Origin: Burkholderiaceae bacterium
GTDB lineage: Bacteria > Pseudomonadota > Gammaproteobacteria > Burkholderiales > Burkholderiaceae
Length of the DNA: 64,000 nt
Assembly (NCBI GenBank): GCA_947448695.1
Contig: CANFOL010000001.1
Location: forward strand, 1-64,000
Direction: 5' to 3'
In this document: piece by piece, positions 7,244 through 15,955 of the stretch
Numbering within the stretch: position 1 is the first letter of the stretch
How the letters are laid out: the number at the start of each line of letters is the position of its first letter
The notes under the pieces: model-generated
What the model was told of the DNA's origin: nothing
What the model saw: only the letters and a program-made list of their open reading frames with translations
Databases searched by the model: none
Translations under genes and position numbers: made by a program

Positions 7244-7984
7244 CTAGTCGGGAATAATTTTTTGTAAAAATTCTTGAGTGCGAATTGATCTAGCGCCTAC
7301 ATTACCAAAAAATTCTTCTTTACTACAATCCTCCACAATTCGGCCTTCGTCCATAAAAATGACCCTGTGACTCACTTTTTGTGCGAAGCCCATCTCATGG
7401 GTTACGCACATCATGGTCATACCTTCTTTTGCTAATTGGACCATTACTTCGAGAACCTCTCCAACCATTTCTGGATCTAAGGCTGAAGTAGGTTCGTCAA
7501 ATAACATGACTTTTGGATCCATGCAAAGAGCTCTTGCAATTGCCACACGTTGCTGTTGACCACCTGAGAGTTGCCCAGGAAATTTATCTTTTTGCGCCAT
7601 TAATCCTACACGATCTAAATATTTGAGGCCATGTACAAGAGCTTCGGATGGTGACCGTTTTAGCACCTTGATTTGTGCGATTGTTAAGTTTTCAGTAACC
7701 GATAAATGCGGAAACAATTCAAAGCTTTGAAACACCATACCGACTTTTGAGCGCAGCTTTGAAAGGTTCGTTTTATCATCTTGAAGTGATGCACCATCCA
7801 CAATAATAGTCCCTGATTGGAATGGCTCAAGTCCATTGATTGCTTTGATAAGCGTAGATTTTCCAGATCCTGATGGACCACAAATTACAACAACTTCTCC
7901 TTGCTCTACTTGGACGGAGCAGTCATTTAAGACCTGAAACTGTCCATAAAATTTGTTGACGTGATGAAGTTCAATGAATGCCAT
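7244..7984 (-). CDS. gltL: Glutamate/aspartate ABC transporter ATP-binding protein
   Basis: The 246-residue ATPase has a Walker [10 protein letters not shown] (about residue 36), a Q-loop in [11 protein letters not shown], signature [15 protein letters not shown], Walker [12 protein letters not shown] and the H-loop in CVTHEMGF. The sequence is typical of polar amino acid importers (GltL/GlnQ class). It is last in the minus-strand order gltI-gltJ-gltK-gltL, 17 bp after the permease gene. It energises uptake of acidic amino acids or related dicarboxylates at the inner membrane. Confidence 0.88.
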   Translation of the reverse strand: MAFIELHHVNKFYGQFQVLNDCSVQVEQGEVVVICGPSGSGKSTLIKAINGLEPFQSGTIIVDGASLQDDKTNLSKLRSKVGMVFQSFELFPHLSVTENLTIAQIKVLKRSPSEALVHGLKYLDRVGLMAQKDKFPGQLSGGQQQRVAIARALCMDPKVMLFDEPTSALDPEMVGEVLEVMVQLAKEGMTMMCVTHEMGFAQKVSHRVIFMDEGRIVEDCSKEEFFGNVGARSIRTQEFLQKIIPD

Positions 7985-8001
7985 AAATTTGTTTTCTGTA
8001 T

Positions 8002-8667
8002 TTAGCGAATGATAGCTACTTTATGTTGAATTTTCTTAACGATACTAGATAGAGTAAAACAAATCACAAAATATACAACAGCAGCAAAAAGATAAGTTTC
8101 GATGGGTCGACCATAGTTTTTTCCGGCGACCTCAAATCCTTTTAATAGATCATACGCACCGATGGCGTAAACCAAAGATGTATCCTGAAATAGAATAATG
8201 GTCTGGGTCATTAAGACAGGAATCATATTCCGAAAAGCTTGGGGCAAAATAATGAGACTCATTTTTTGTTGATAGTTCATGCCAAGGGCGTAGGCAGCAT
8301 TATTTTGCCCATGAGGTACTGAGTTGATACCAGCACGAATAATCTCTGAGAAGAAGGCTGCTTCAAAAGCAATAAAAGTGATGTAAGCAGAGAGTTCTGC
8401 GCCAATGGAGCGACCTATGATGGAAGGCATCAATAAAAAGAACCAAAGGATAACCATCACGAGTGGAATCGAGCGCATGATGTTGACATACCACGTTGCA
8501 AAAGAAGTGAAGACGACATATTTCGACAAGCGCATGAGGGCCAGTAGTGTTCCAAAAAAGATGCCACCAATCGTTGCAATCACGGTCAGTTGAATACTAA
8601 ACAATAATCCTTTGAGAATAAACTTCTCAATTAAATCCCAAGTGTAAAAAGAGAGATCTAGATTCAT
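8002..8667 (-). CDS. gltK: Glutamate/aspartate ABC transporter permease
   Basis: The 221-residue polytopic inner-membrane protein has a His/Glu/Gln/Arg/opine-type permease domain. The cytoplasmic EAA loop is visible as [22 protein letters not shown]. About five hydrophobic helices span residues 16-210. Its start overlaps the stop region of the upstream permease gene at 8667, indicating translational coupling. It pairs with GltJ to form the transmembrane channel. Confidence 0.85.
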   Translation of the reverse strand: MNLDLSFYTWDLIEKFILKGLLFSIQLTVIATIGGIFFGTLLALMRLSKYVVFTSFATWYVNIMRSIPLVMVILWFFLLMPSIIGRSIGAELSAYITFIAFEAAFFSEIIRAGINSVPHGQNNAAYALGMNYQQKMSLIILPQAFRNMIPVLMTQTIILFQDTSLVYAIGAYDLLKGFEVAGKNYGRPIETYLFAAVVYFVICFTLSSIVKKIQHKVAIIR

Positions 8668-9455
8668 TAATGAGCTCCAGTATTAGCTGGCGCAATAAAA
8701 CCAGGAATACGCGTTTTGAGTTCAATCCAAGCCATTAAACGATTAACACTAAAAGCGGTGATGATATACAGGGCAGTCACGCCGAGATACATTTCAATAC
8801 CTTTTGAGGTTTCTTCTTGAGTTTGCATTGCAAAAAGCGTTAATTCCGAAACGGATACTGCAAATGCAACAGCAGAGTTTTTAACGATATTCATACACTC
8901 AGAGGTTAGTGGTGGAATCACAATCCTCATAGCCATGGGTAAGAGAACGAACCGATACGTTTGTACTTTTGTCATTCCTAGAGACTGAGCGGCCATCCGT
9001 TGACCCTTAGGTAAAGAGAAAATACCGGCCTTCATTTGTTCTGCGATTCTGGCAGACGTAAAAAATCCTAGAGCAATGCTTACTAGAAGAAAAGATGGAA
9101 AATTTTTAAGAGTGGGGATCAGCATCGGGATGACGTGATACCACAAAAATACCTGTACTAAAACCGGTATATTACGAAACAGTTCTACCCAGGCATTAGA
9201 AGAAAAAATGAGAAATTTACTTAAAAGTGAGTCATTCGATATTGTTCGAAGTGTGCCGACTGTAATACCGATCACAAGAGCAATGAATAATGCTAGGGCA
9301 GATACAGCAACAGTCCAGCCCCAGGCTGTTAGGAGCCAATCAAGATAGGTGGGATCACCAGCACTTTGCCCAAATTGAAAGAACTCCCCAAAACAACGCG
9401 GGGAGTAGGTGTCATCAAAGGTACTTTTACAAAATATCTGAAAATCAAGTGACAT
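8667..9455 (-). CDS. gltJ: Glutamate/aspartate ABC transporter permease
   Basis: The 262-residue permease has an N-terminal periplasmic extension (about 1-45) before the first helix, as in GltJ, and an EAA loop with EQMKAGIFSLPKGQRMAAQSLG. It is the second gene of the gltIJKL operon, 19 bp after the binding-protein gene, and its stop overlaps the gltK start. It forms a heterodimeric channel with GltK. Confidence 0.85.
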   Translation of the reverse strand: MSLDFQIFCKSTFDDTYSPRCFGEFFQFGQSAGDPTYLDWLLTAWGWTVAVSALALFIALVIGITVGTLRTISNDSLLSKFLIFSSNAWVELFRNIPVLVQVFLWYHVIPMLIPTLKNFPSFLLVSIALGFFTSARIAEQMKAGIFSLPKGQRMAAQSLGMTKVQTYRFVLLPMAMRIVIPPLTSECMNIVKNSAVAFAVSVSELTLFAMQTQEETSKGIEMYLGVTALYIITAFSVNRLMAWIELKTRIPGFIAPANTGAH

Positions 9456-9474
9456 GAAATCAAAGAGTCACAAG

Positions 9475-10383
9475 TTATTTTTTAACGTAATCTTCAGCAG
9501 GATTATCGTTCGGGTTAGCCCAAGCATTTTTCGTATTTTCGGATAAATCAAGTCCTACACGATTTCCTTTGGGGGGAATCGGTTCTTGAAACCATTGTTT
9601 ATACATTCTAGCGATAGTGCCATCTTTCATCATTGCTTTAATTGAGTTATCAACTTCTGTTTTGAAGAGTGCTGGAGACTCTTTGCGCACCATGATAGCG
9701 ATGGGTTCGACGCTGAGTACTTCACCAACAATTTTGAAGTCTTTTGGATTTTTAGCATTCGCTATATTACCTGCCAGAATAGAGCCGTCCATAACGAAGG
9801 CATCAGCGCGACCAGATTCGAGAAGTAAGAAACTATCAGCATGGTCTTTACCAAACACTTCGTCGAAATTAATACCGTTTGCGCGCTCATTTTTACGTAG
9901 TAACTGCACAGAAGTGGTACCTGTAGTAGTTGCTACTTTTTTGTTCGCTAATTGTGAAATAGACGTGATATTAGAGTCAGCTTTAACCGCAATCCGAACT
10001 TCCTCTACATAGGTAGTAACAGCAAAGGAGACATCCTTTTGACGAGTAGCATTATTGGTGGTTGAGCCACATTCGATATCAACAGTACCGTTTTGAACGA
10101 GAGGGATACGATTTTGTGAAGTAACAGGTTGGTATTCAACTTTTAAAGAGGTTTTTAATTTCTTCTCTAAATCTGTAATTACGCGTTTACAAATTTCAAC
10201 ATGAAAGCCAGTATATTTGCCATCACCTAAAGTATATGAGAGTGCACCAGAAGAGTCACGTACGCCCATTGTGATGGTTTTTGATTCAGTAATTTTTTCC
10301 ATTGTTCCAGCTTGAGTGGAGCACACTACACTCACGAGTGCGCTAGAAAATAAAATAACTTGAATTAGCTTCTTGTGTTTCAT
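9475..10383 (-). CDS. gltI: Periplasmic glutamate/aspartate-binding protein
   Basis: The 302-residue protein has a signal peptide (cleavage near TQAG) and a family-3 solute-binding fold. GltI-like blocks include VRDSSGALSYTLGDGKYTGF, DIECGSTTNNATRQKDVSF and RADAFVMDGSILAG. It captures glutamate/aspartate-like ligands for GltJKL. It heads the operon, with a GGGGT-type ribosome site before the ATG at 10383. The long spacer (65 bp) to the cupin gene upstream could carry its own promoter. Confidence 0.87.
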   Translation of the reverse strand: MKHKKLIQVILFSSALVSVVCSTQAGTMEKITESKTITMGVRDSSGALSYTLGDGKYTGFHVEICKRVITDLEKKLKTSLKVEYQPVTSQNRIPLVQNGTVDIECGSTTNNATRQKDVSFAVTTYVEEVRIAVKADSNITSISQLANKKVATTTGTTSVQLLRKNERANGINFDEVFGKDHADSFLLLESGRADAFVMDGSILAGNIANAKNPKDFKIVGEVLSVEPIAIMVRKESPALFKTEVDNSIKAMMKDGTIARMYKQWFQEPIPPKGNRVGLDLSENTKNAWANPNDNPAEDYVKK

Positions 10384-10448
10384 TGTTTTACCCCGGGTAC
10401 GGTTGTTGATGACATCAATTTATCATAGATTCTTTAATGCTATAAGTG

Positions 10449-10736
10449 TTAAATTTTGGGGAATTTTCGCGCTGCCCAATAAACGGTACCTGAAGGGCCA
10501 TATTTTTCAGAATGGGGCGTTTCAGGATCCATCGTAAAGGTATCACCGATTTGTAGATGTTCAGTTTGATTATTACGAGTGAGCCACATTTCACCTTGAG
10601 CAACAACTGCATGAACTGCAAACTCATGCGTATGCAGTTCACTTACCGAATTTGCAGCCCATTCTCGAATAGTTACATTGTCATATCCTTTTTCAGTATA
10701 AGTTTTAGTAAATTCTTCGAGGTTGAGCGCATTCAT
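10449..10736 (-). CDS. Small cupin-domain protein
   Basis: The 95-residue single-domain cupin has the metal-site pattern ELHTHEFAVHAVVAQGE (motif 1, histidines near residues 36, 38 and 42) and DPETPHSEKYG (motif 2). It lies 15 bp after the IorB-like gene on the same strand, so it is probably in the same transcript. Cupins of this size may be metal-binding accessory proteins or small dioxygenases or isomerases; the reaction is not known. The minus-strand frame at 10415-10642 is a shadow. Confidence 0.75.
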   Translation of the reverse strand: MNALNLEEFTKTYTEKGYDNVTIREWAANSVSELHTHEFAVHAVVAQGEMWLTRNNQTEHLQIGDTFTMDPETPHSEKYGPSGTVYWAARKFPKI

Positions 10737-10751
10737 ATTAGGTCCTTTTAT

Positions 10752-12977
10752 TTAGGTAAATAATTTTTTGACTTTTGCTGGTGAGAGGGGAAGGTCGTAA
10801 ACTCTACCATTGGTAGCCATTGCAAGTGCATTAGCGATCGCACCTACAATTGGAGCATTACCTTCACCCACACCAATAGATTTTTCATTGGGGCGATTAA
10901 TGAGTTCAACTTGAATATTAGGGACATCCTCGAAGCGCAGAATCGGATAGTCTGCCCAAGATGCTGTTTGAATACCGGTTTTGTTGAATTTAATCTCTTC
11001 AAAAATTGACCAACTAATCGCTTGAATCAAGCCACCCTCAATCTGATTTTTAAAGCCATCAGGATTGATGATTAAGCCGGCTTCTGCAGCCGCCCAGACA
11101 TCGGTAACACGGATCTTACCATTAGCATCGATTTCAATATCAGTAACTACTGCACAATAGACCTGTAGATTTTTGTATTGAGAAAATGCCATACCGCGAC
11201 CGTATAACTTGCCATTCTTTTTCACACGTTTAGGGTTCGGTTTCCAGTTGGACATTTCAGCGACCTTCAGAATTACGTCCTTACCACGTTGATTTTGAAG
11301 GTGACGAAGACGGAATTCAATTGGATCAGCATTTGCTTCTTTTGCTAGCTTATCCATCATTGATTCAATCGCAAAAATATTAGCAAAAGCACCAAGAGTT
11401 CTGAATGCGGAAACACGAACTGGCATTGCTCGGACTAAATGATTATTAATTTGTTGATTTGGAAAACTGTACAAAGGGATACCATTTCGATGAGAACCAC
11501 CTGCAGGTAAAGGAATATTGGTTACGGGAGATCCTTGTTGAGGATTTGCCATATACCAACTACTAATTAGGTTATTACCTTCTTTTTCACCGGGTCTTGT
11601 ACTGTGTGTATTGCTGTAAATATCTTGCGTCCAGTCGGAGATATTGCCACCCTCATCAAGGCTGGCTCGAATCTTGACAGTCATTGCGCTGTTATAAGGC
11701 TCCCACTTGAACTCATCATCGCGCATCCATTGCACACGAATATGTTGATTAGGAAACTCCCTTGCAATCAGAGCAGCGTCGAGAGCCACATCATCGGCGC
11801 CACTTTGGCCATACATTCCAGAGCCTTCACGATGGATACAAATTACTTTTTCAGAGGGAACTTGAAGGGCCTTCACAATATCTCTTTGAAGTGGATACAT
11901 ACCCTGGGCATGATTGTAGATGGTAGTAACACCATCTTTAAGTATGGCAATCGCACAAGAAGGTCCGATACTTGCATGGGCTAAAAATGGTTTAGTAAAC
12001 TCACCACCAATGATTTTTTTACCCTGTTTTGTCGGATCTTTTTTGACCCCATGTTCTGTATCAAGGTTCGGTGAATCAATCATGGTTTTGAGCCATTCTG
12101 CTTGGGTATTGGGAAGATCATTCGCCATTTCCCATTTTGATTGCTTCTTTGCCACATTTAAAGCATTAATGGCTTGCTCTTCGCGCTTAGCAATCACAGC
12201 TAAAAAACTACCATTTTTGACAATCCCAACTACCCCAGGCATTGACTTGATAGTGGATTCATTAACGCTAATTAATTTAGCTCTTGGTGCTGGAGGACGA
12301 ACTATACGAGCGTGCAGCATGCCGGTGAACTTCATGTCTTGGATATAAGCTACCCCGCCAGATACTTTTGCCGGAATATCAATTCGTTGGACAGATTGAC
12401 CAATATATTGAAAATTATTGATACCTTTAGGCTTATATTTGCCGTCAGCTTTTTGTTGGAGAAGCTCTGTAGAGGTGAGCTTCCAATAATTAACAGTTTC
12501 ACCATTTTTAGCTGTAATTAAACCATCTTTAATACTTAAATCGCCAACGGGTACATTTAGAGATTTCGAAGCTTTTTCTAAAAGAGTTCCTCTTGCTTGA
12601 GCGCAAGCATAGCGCAGGGCAAGGCCACCAAATTCAACTGATTGGCTACCGGAGGTAACGCCTTCGTTAGGAGCGATCCCTGTTACACAAGGAAGAATAT
12701 TGACGCGCTCTATATTGACATCCATTTCATCTGCAACAATCTGTCTGAAAGCCGTTGCTATACCTTGTCCGAATTCAACTTTACCTGAATAGACATCAAT
12801 TTTTCCAGCTGGGTCTACATAGAGCCAGCTATTGATATTCAGGTTATTTTTTAAATCAATTGGCAAGTCGGGGGCAGTATTATCAGCAACTAACTCATTA
12901 CCAAAAGTAAAACCGATGACCAGGCCAGTACTTTGAAATAAAAATTGGCGACGTGAGTTTTTAAATGGGGCGTTCAT
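10752..12977 (-). CDS. IorB-type molybdenum hydroxylase large subunit, Tat-exported
   Basis: The 741-residue protein begins with a twin-arginine signal (SRRQFLFQS, residues 8-16) and a hydrophobic stretch, so it is likely exported folded to the periplasm. It belongs to the xanthine dehydrogenase superfamily, in the isoquinoline-1-oxidoreductase/aldehyde oxidoreductase beta-subunit class. Visible motifs include GKVEFGQGIATAFRQIVADE, EGSGMYGQSGADD, VSAFRTLGAFANIFAIES and a C-terminal GVGEGNAP holding the catalytic-glutamate region. Its start overlaps the stop of the 2Fe-2S gene (ATGA), giving a strict pair. No FAD subunit is present, so electrons probably leave through the iron-sulfur subunit to a cytochrome or other carrier. 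The substrate (N-heterocycle or aldehyde) is unknown. Confidence 0.85.
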   Translation of the reverse strand: MNAPFKNSRRQFLFQSTGLVIGFTFGNELVADNTAPDLPIDLKNNLNINSWLYVDPAGKIDVYSGKVEFGQGIATAFRQIVADEMDVNIERVNILPCVTGIAPNEGVTSGSQSVEFGGLALRYACAQARGTLLEKASKSLNVPVGDLSIKDGLITAKNGETVNYWKLTSTELLQQKADGKYKPKGINNFQYIGQSVQRIDIPAKVSGGVAYIQDMKFTGMLHARIVRPPAPRAKLISVNESTIKSMPGVVGIVKNGSFLAVIAKREEQAINALNVAKKQSKWEMANDLPNTQAEWLKTMIDSPNLDTEHGVKKDPTKQGKKIIGGEFTKPFLAHASIGPSCAIAILKDGVTTIYNHAQGMYPLQRDIVKALQVPSEKVICIHREGSGMYGQSGADDVALDAALIAREFPNQHIRVQWMRDDEFKWEPYNSAMTVKIRASLDEGGNISDWTQDIYSNTHSTRPGEKEGNNLISSWYMANPQQGSPVTNIPLPAGGSHRNGIPLYSFPNQQINNHLVRAMPVRVSAFRTLGAFANIFAIESMMDKLAKEANADPIEFRLRHLQNQRGKDVILKVAEMSNWKPNPKRVKKNGKLYGRGMAFSQYKNLQVYCAVVTDIEIDANGKIRVTDVWAAAEAGLIINPDGFKNQIEGGLIQAISWSIFEEIKFNKTGIQTASWADYPILRFEDVPNIQVELINRPNEKSIGVGEGNAPIVGAIANALAMATNGRVYDLPLSPAKVKKLFT

Positions 12978-13432
12978 GCTAACTCCTTCACTGCTAATTT
13001 GACAGCTTTGAGGATTCTAGAATAAGTTCCACAACGGCATAGGTTGCCATTGAGAGCACTTTTAATTTGGTTATCACTTGGATTTTTATTTTTATCTAAG
13101 AGACTTTTAGCACTCATCATCATGCCGGCAATGCAATACCCACATTGAGCAGCTTGTTCGGCAATAAATGCTTTGTTAAGTGCCTTTAAGACGGGATCAT
13201 TTTGATAATTTTCTAAGGTTGTTACATTTCCAGAAATTGCACTTACGGGAGTAATGCATGACCTAATAGCATTGCCATTAACAATCACAGTACATGAACC
13301 ACACTGACCCGCGCCACAACCGTATTTGGCGGAGTTAATGTCGCAGTCATTACGCAGGGCATATAAAAGAGGGGTTTGAGGTTCGATATCCACATTGTGT
13401 GATTTACCGTTGACCTGGAGTTGAATGGCCAT
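12974..13432 (-). CDS. IorA-type 2Fe-2S subunit of molybdenum hydroxylase
   Basis: The 152-residue protein carries both iron-sulfur motifs: the plant-type set in YGCGAGQCGSCTV with a later SC, and the C-terminal pair in QCGYCIAG and GNLCRCGTY. It passes electrons from the molybdenum site. It has no signal peptide of its own, so export would need to be by hitchhiking on the Tat signal of the large subunit. It is the first gene of the pair and its stop overlaps the next start. The 94-bp gap from the Bug-receptor gene upstream leaves room for its own promoter. Confidence 0.88.
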   Translation of the reverse strand: MAIQLQVNGKSHNVDIEPQTPLLYALRNDCDINSAKYGCGAGQCGSCTVIVNGNAIRSCITPVSAISGNVTTLENYQNDPVLKALNKAFIAEQAAQCGYCIAGMMMSAKSLLDKNKNPSDNQIKSALNGNLCRCGTYSRILKAVKLAVKELA

Positions 13433-13526
13433 ATTTGCTCCTATTGGTTATATTTATATCCCTATAATATAACTGAATTTAGCAATGCTTACTCTAAGGT
13501 ACATCCCTAAGTAAACAGTTTTATGA

Positions 13527-14522
13527 CTAGATCTTAACAACCTGATTGCGCGTCACAATCTCACCCCAATTGACATACTCCTTTTGGAGATATTGATTTG
13601 CTTCTTCAATGCTGCCACTTGTTCGAGGAAGGCAGCCAAGAGATATGAGTTTTTGCTCTACTTCTGGGGTTGACATCACTTTCATCAGTGCTGAATATGA
13701 GGTGTTAATTTCAGATTTTGGTGTGCCTTGTGGATAGATAAACATAATCCAAGTTGCAGCTGTAAAGTCCTTGTAACCTTGTTCAATAAAATTAGGGACG
13801 TCTTTATACACTCCACCGAGTCTTTTTGAACTACCAACTGCAATGACCCTTAACTTTCCTGACTCTACGTGCGGACGAACTGCGGATGCAGTTTCCAATG
13901 CCATTGTAAGATTGCCAGCAATGACGTCTGTTAGGCCAGCAACACTGCCACTATAAGGAACGTGGAGGGACTGAATGCCCGCCCGACGTTTAAATTCCTC
14001 AAGAGCTAAGTGAGAAACTGTGCCAATACCAGAAGATGAGTTACTCAGTTGGGTTGGGTTTACTTTTGCGTAATCGACTAATTCCTTTAAGTTTTTAATA
14101 GGTAAATTAGGGTTAACAGCTAAAACAAAGGGTAAGTCACCAACTAGTCCAACAGCACTAAAGTCTTTTTGAGAATTGTAGTTAACACTTTTGTAAATAT
14201 GTGGGTTGGTAGCAATTGCCGACATATGGGCGAGCATCATGACACTCCCATTGCTCGGGGATTGGGCTAATTGACCAAGGGCAATACTTCCACCTTGACC
14301 TGGACGATTTTCAATGACGTAATTATCGTTGGTAATATGCTGTAATTTCTCAGTTAAAAAGCGCGCCACTTGATCTGTGGCTTGGCCTGCAGGAAAACCT
14401 ACAATCACCTTCACTATTTTTCCAGAGTTGCTTTGTGCAAAAAGATGGGGAACTGTAGCTAAAGACCCTAAACCGATTAATAGTTGGCGTCTCAATGACT
14501 GGAAATCAGAAGATGTCATCAT
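13527..14522 (-). CDS. Bug-family (TTT receptor) periplasmic binding protein
   Basis: This roughly 331-residue protein has an N-terminal signal with LRRQLLIGLGSLATVPHLFA, which resembles a Tat or Sec signal. The Bug fold shows as VGFPAGQATDQVARFL, ENRPGQGGSIALGQLA and SGIGTVSHLALEEF. Bug proteins bind small carboxylates or aromatic acids and are hugely expanded in Burkholderiales; the cognate TctAB membrane components are not nearby. The frame opens with TTG 14525 right after the CoxG stop; ATG at 14522 is the more likely start. It appears to be the last gene of the operon begun at 19734, suggesting its ligand is the operon's substrate. Confidence 0.85.
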   Translation of the reverse strand: MMTSSDFQSLRRQLLIGLGSLATVPHLFAQSNSGKIVKVIVGFPAGQATDQVARFLTEKLQHITNDNYVIENRPGQGGSIALGQLAQSPSNGSVMMLAHMSAIATNPHIYKSVNYNSQKDFSAVGLVGDLPFVLAVNPNLPIKNLKELVDYAKVNPTQLSNSSSGIGTVSHLALEEFKRRAGIQSLHVPYSGSVAGLTDVIAGNLTMALETASAVRPHVESGKLRVIAVGSSKRLGGVYKDVPNFIEQGYKDFTAATWIMFIYPQGTPKSEINTSYSALMKVMSTPEVEQKLISLGCLPRTSGSIEEANQYLQKEYVNWGEIVTRNQVVKI

Positions 14523-14525
14523 CAA

Positions 14526-15176
14526 TTACTTTAAGATGATTTCAGCAAGAATAACAATACCCGCGCCAACTGCAGCAGCAATGATCAACCAAGAAGCAGG
14601 TACTCGATTCTCTGAGGTACTAGATGCTTGCATTGGAGATGCTACGGTATTTGCTAGAGGAGTATTCGTAGTTGGGTGTTGCGCTTGAGCATCTAAAGTT
14701 TGGTTAGCTGAAGGTGTTTCTATGGAAGGCGTTGATAGACCGCCTAGCTCTTTATTAAACGCCTTAAAAAAATCATCAGACATTTTTTTGGCAACACTAT
14801 CAATCAATCTAGAACCAATTTGGGCAAGTTTTCCACCAACGTGCGCTTGCGCAGAGTAAGTAAGTTCAGTACCACCATCTACGGGTTTTAAGGTAACAGA
14901 TGAGGATCCTTTTCCAAAGCCAACAGCACCGCCTTGCCCTTCAAAAATAAGAACGCAAGATTGAGGCGCATTTGCTTCTGTTACATTCAGAGTGCCATTA
15001 AATTTAGCTTTTAAAGGACCTATTGCTGCAGTGATGATGACTTTAAACATATCTGGGCTCACTAACTCAACAGACTCACAACCAGGCAGACATTTTTTTA
15101 AAACATCGGGACTATTTAATGCATCCCAAACGGCTTGTTGACTTGCAGGAATAATTTGTGATCCAAGGATTTCCAT
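14526..15176 (-). CDS. CoxG-like SRPBCC protein with C-terminal membrane anchor
   Basis: The 216-residue protein has an SRPBCC/CoxG domain (about 1-150; AVWDALNSPDVLKKCLPGCE and the GSRLIDSVAKKMSDDFF helix). A low-complexity linker (about 155-185) and a C-terminal hydrophobic helix, ASWLIIAAAVGAGIVILAEI, follow. CoxG proteins accompany molybdenum hydroxylases and are thought to recruit the enzyme to the membrane or carry quinone for electron transfer. Its position inside the molybdenum hydroxylase operon (30 bp after the enoyl-CoA hydratase gene) fits that role. The anchor suggests electrons enter the respiratory chain. Confidence 0.85.
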   Translation of the reverse strand: MEILGSQIIPASQQAVWDALNSPDVLKKCLPGCESVELVSPDMFKVIITAAIGPLKAKFNGTLNVTEANAPQSCVLIFEGQGGAVGFGKGSSSVTLKPVDGGTELTYSAQAHVGGKLAQIGSRLIDSVAKKMSDDFFKAFNKELGGLSTPSIETPSANQTLDAQAQHPTTNTPLANTVASPMQASSTSENRVPASWLIIAAAVGAGIVILAEIILK

Positions 15177-15205
15177 ATGACTCTCTCTTGTAAATGTGTT
15201 TAATA

Positions 15206-15940
15206 TTAGTGAGCTTTTTTCTTCATAGCAGCAGAGGTATTGACCATCGAATGAATACTTCTTGCATAATCAATCGCACCGGCTTCATCCATTCTAGCTG
15301 CATGATGCGTATATTCTTTTAAACCTAAGATTGCAGGGCGAGGCCTTGACAGAAGAACTTGAATAAAGTCTTCCACTTTTTGCTTGAGTTCATTTGCAGG
15401 GTAAACCTTACTTGTAAAACCAAGTTGGTGAGCTTCATGCGCATTGATAAATTCTGCACTATAGGCCATGAAAAGCACTGCATTACGATTAATCCGGTCA
15501 TATAAAGCTGACATGACCATGGTGGGCATGACATTGTGCTCAATCTCAGGAATATTAAATGTAGCCGTATCACTTGCAAAAGATACATCTGCAAGAGCAG
15601 TAATTGCAGCGCCAAAGCCCATCACACGCCCTTCTACCGCTACGATCACAGGAACTTTACAGTCACGAATCGATTTATAACACCCAAAAATAGAGTCATA
15701 TTCGGCACGCCGCTCATAAGCCTCAGGAGATGGGGGTGGGGCATCGGCATTGCGTTTTCTGCCGGTACAAAAATCAGGGCCAATACTACTAATCAGAACA
15801 GCGTCCGATTGAAGATGCGCCTGGTCGATTGCTTGGCTAGCGGCGAGTGCCATTGCATCACTAACAGCATTATCTAAAGGACGGTTGAATGTGATTCTTA
15901 ACAACCGACCATCTTGTTTGATTTGAACTTCCGCAGTCAT
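15206..15940 (-). CDS. Enoyl-CoA hydratase/isomerase family protein
   Basis: This 244-residue crotonase-fold protein has the oxyanion-hole regions ISSIGPDFCTGRKRN (about 46-60) and AVEGRVMGFGAAITALADV (about 100-118), and a helix near residue 125 with the PEIEHNVMPTM segment. Family members hydrate, isomerise or hydrolyse acyl-CoA thioesters. Encoded 15 bp after the molybdenum subunit, it suggests that the hydroxylated product is handled as a CoA thioester or that a ring opening is involved; the exact reaction is not predictable. An AAGGAG ribosome site precedes ATG 15940. Confidence 0.8.
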   Translation of the reverse strand: MTAEVQIKQDGRLLRITFNRPLDNAVSDAMALAASQAIDQAHLQSDAVLISSIGPDFCTGRKRNADAPPPSPEAYERRAEYDSIFGCYKSIRDCKVPVIVAVEGRVMGFGAAITALADVSFASDTATFNIPEIEHNVMPTMVMSALYDRINRNAVLFMAYSAEFINAHEAHQLGFTSKVYPANELKQKVEDFIQVLLSRPRPAILGLKEYTHHAARMDEAGAIDYARSIHSMVNTSAAMKKKAH

Positions 15941-15955
15941 GCTTGCTCCTTGAGT

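Noticed and set aside
11604..12521. Several plus-strand frames inside the IorB-like gene
   Set aside because: All are antisense shadows of a clearly coding gene; no start context or family motif.
10752..13432. Nicotinate dehydrogenase NicAB
   Set aside because: The large subunit ends without the cytochrome c domains typical of NicB, so the symbol was not used.
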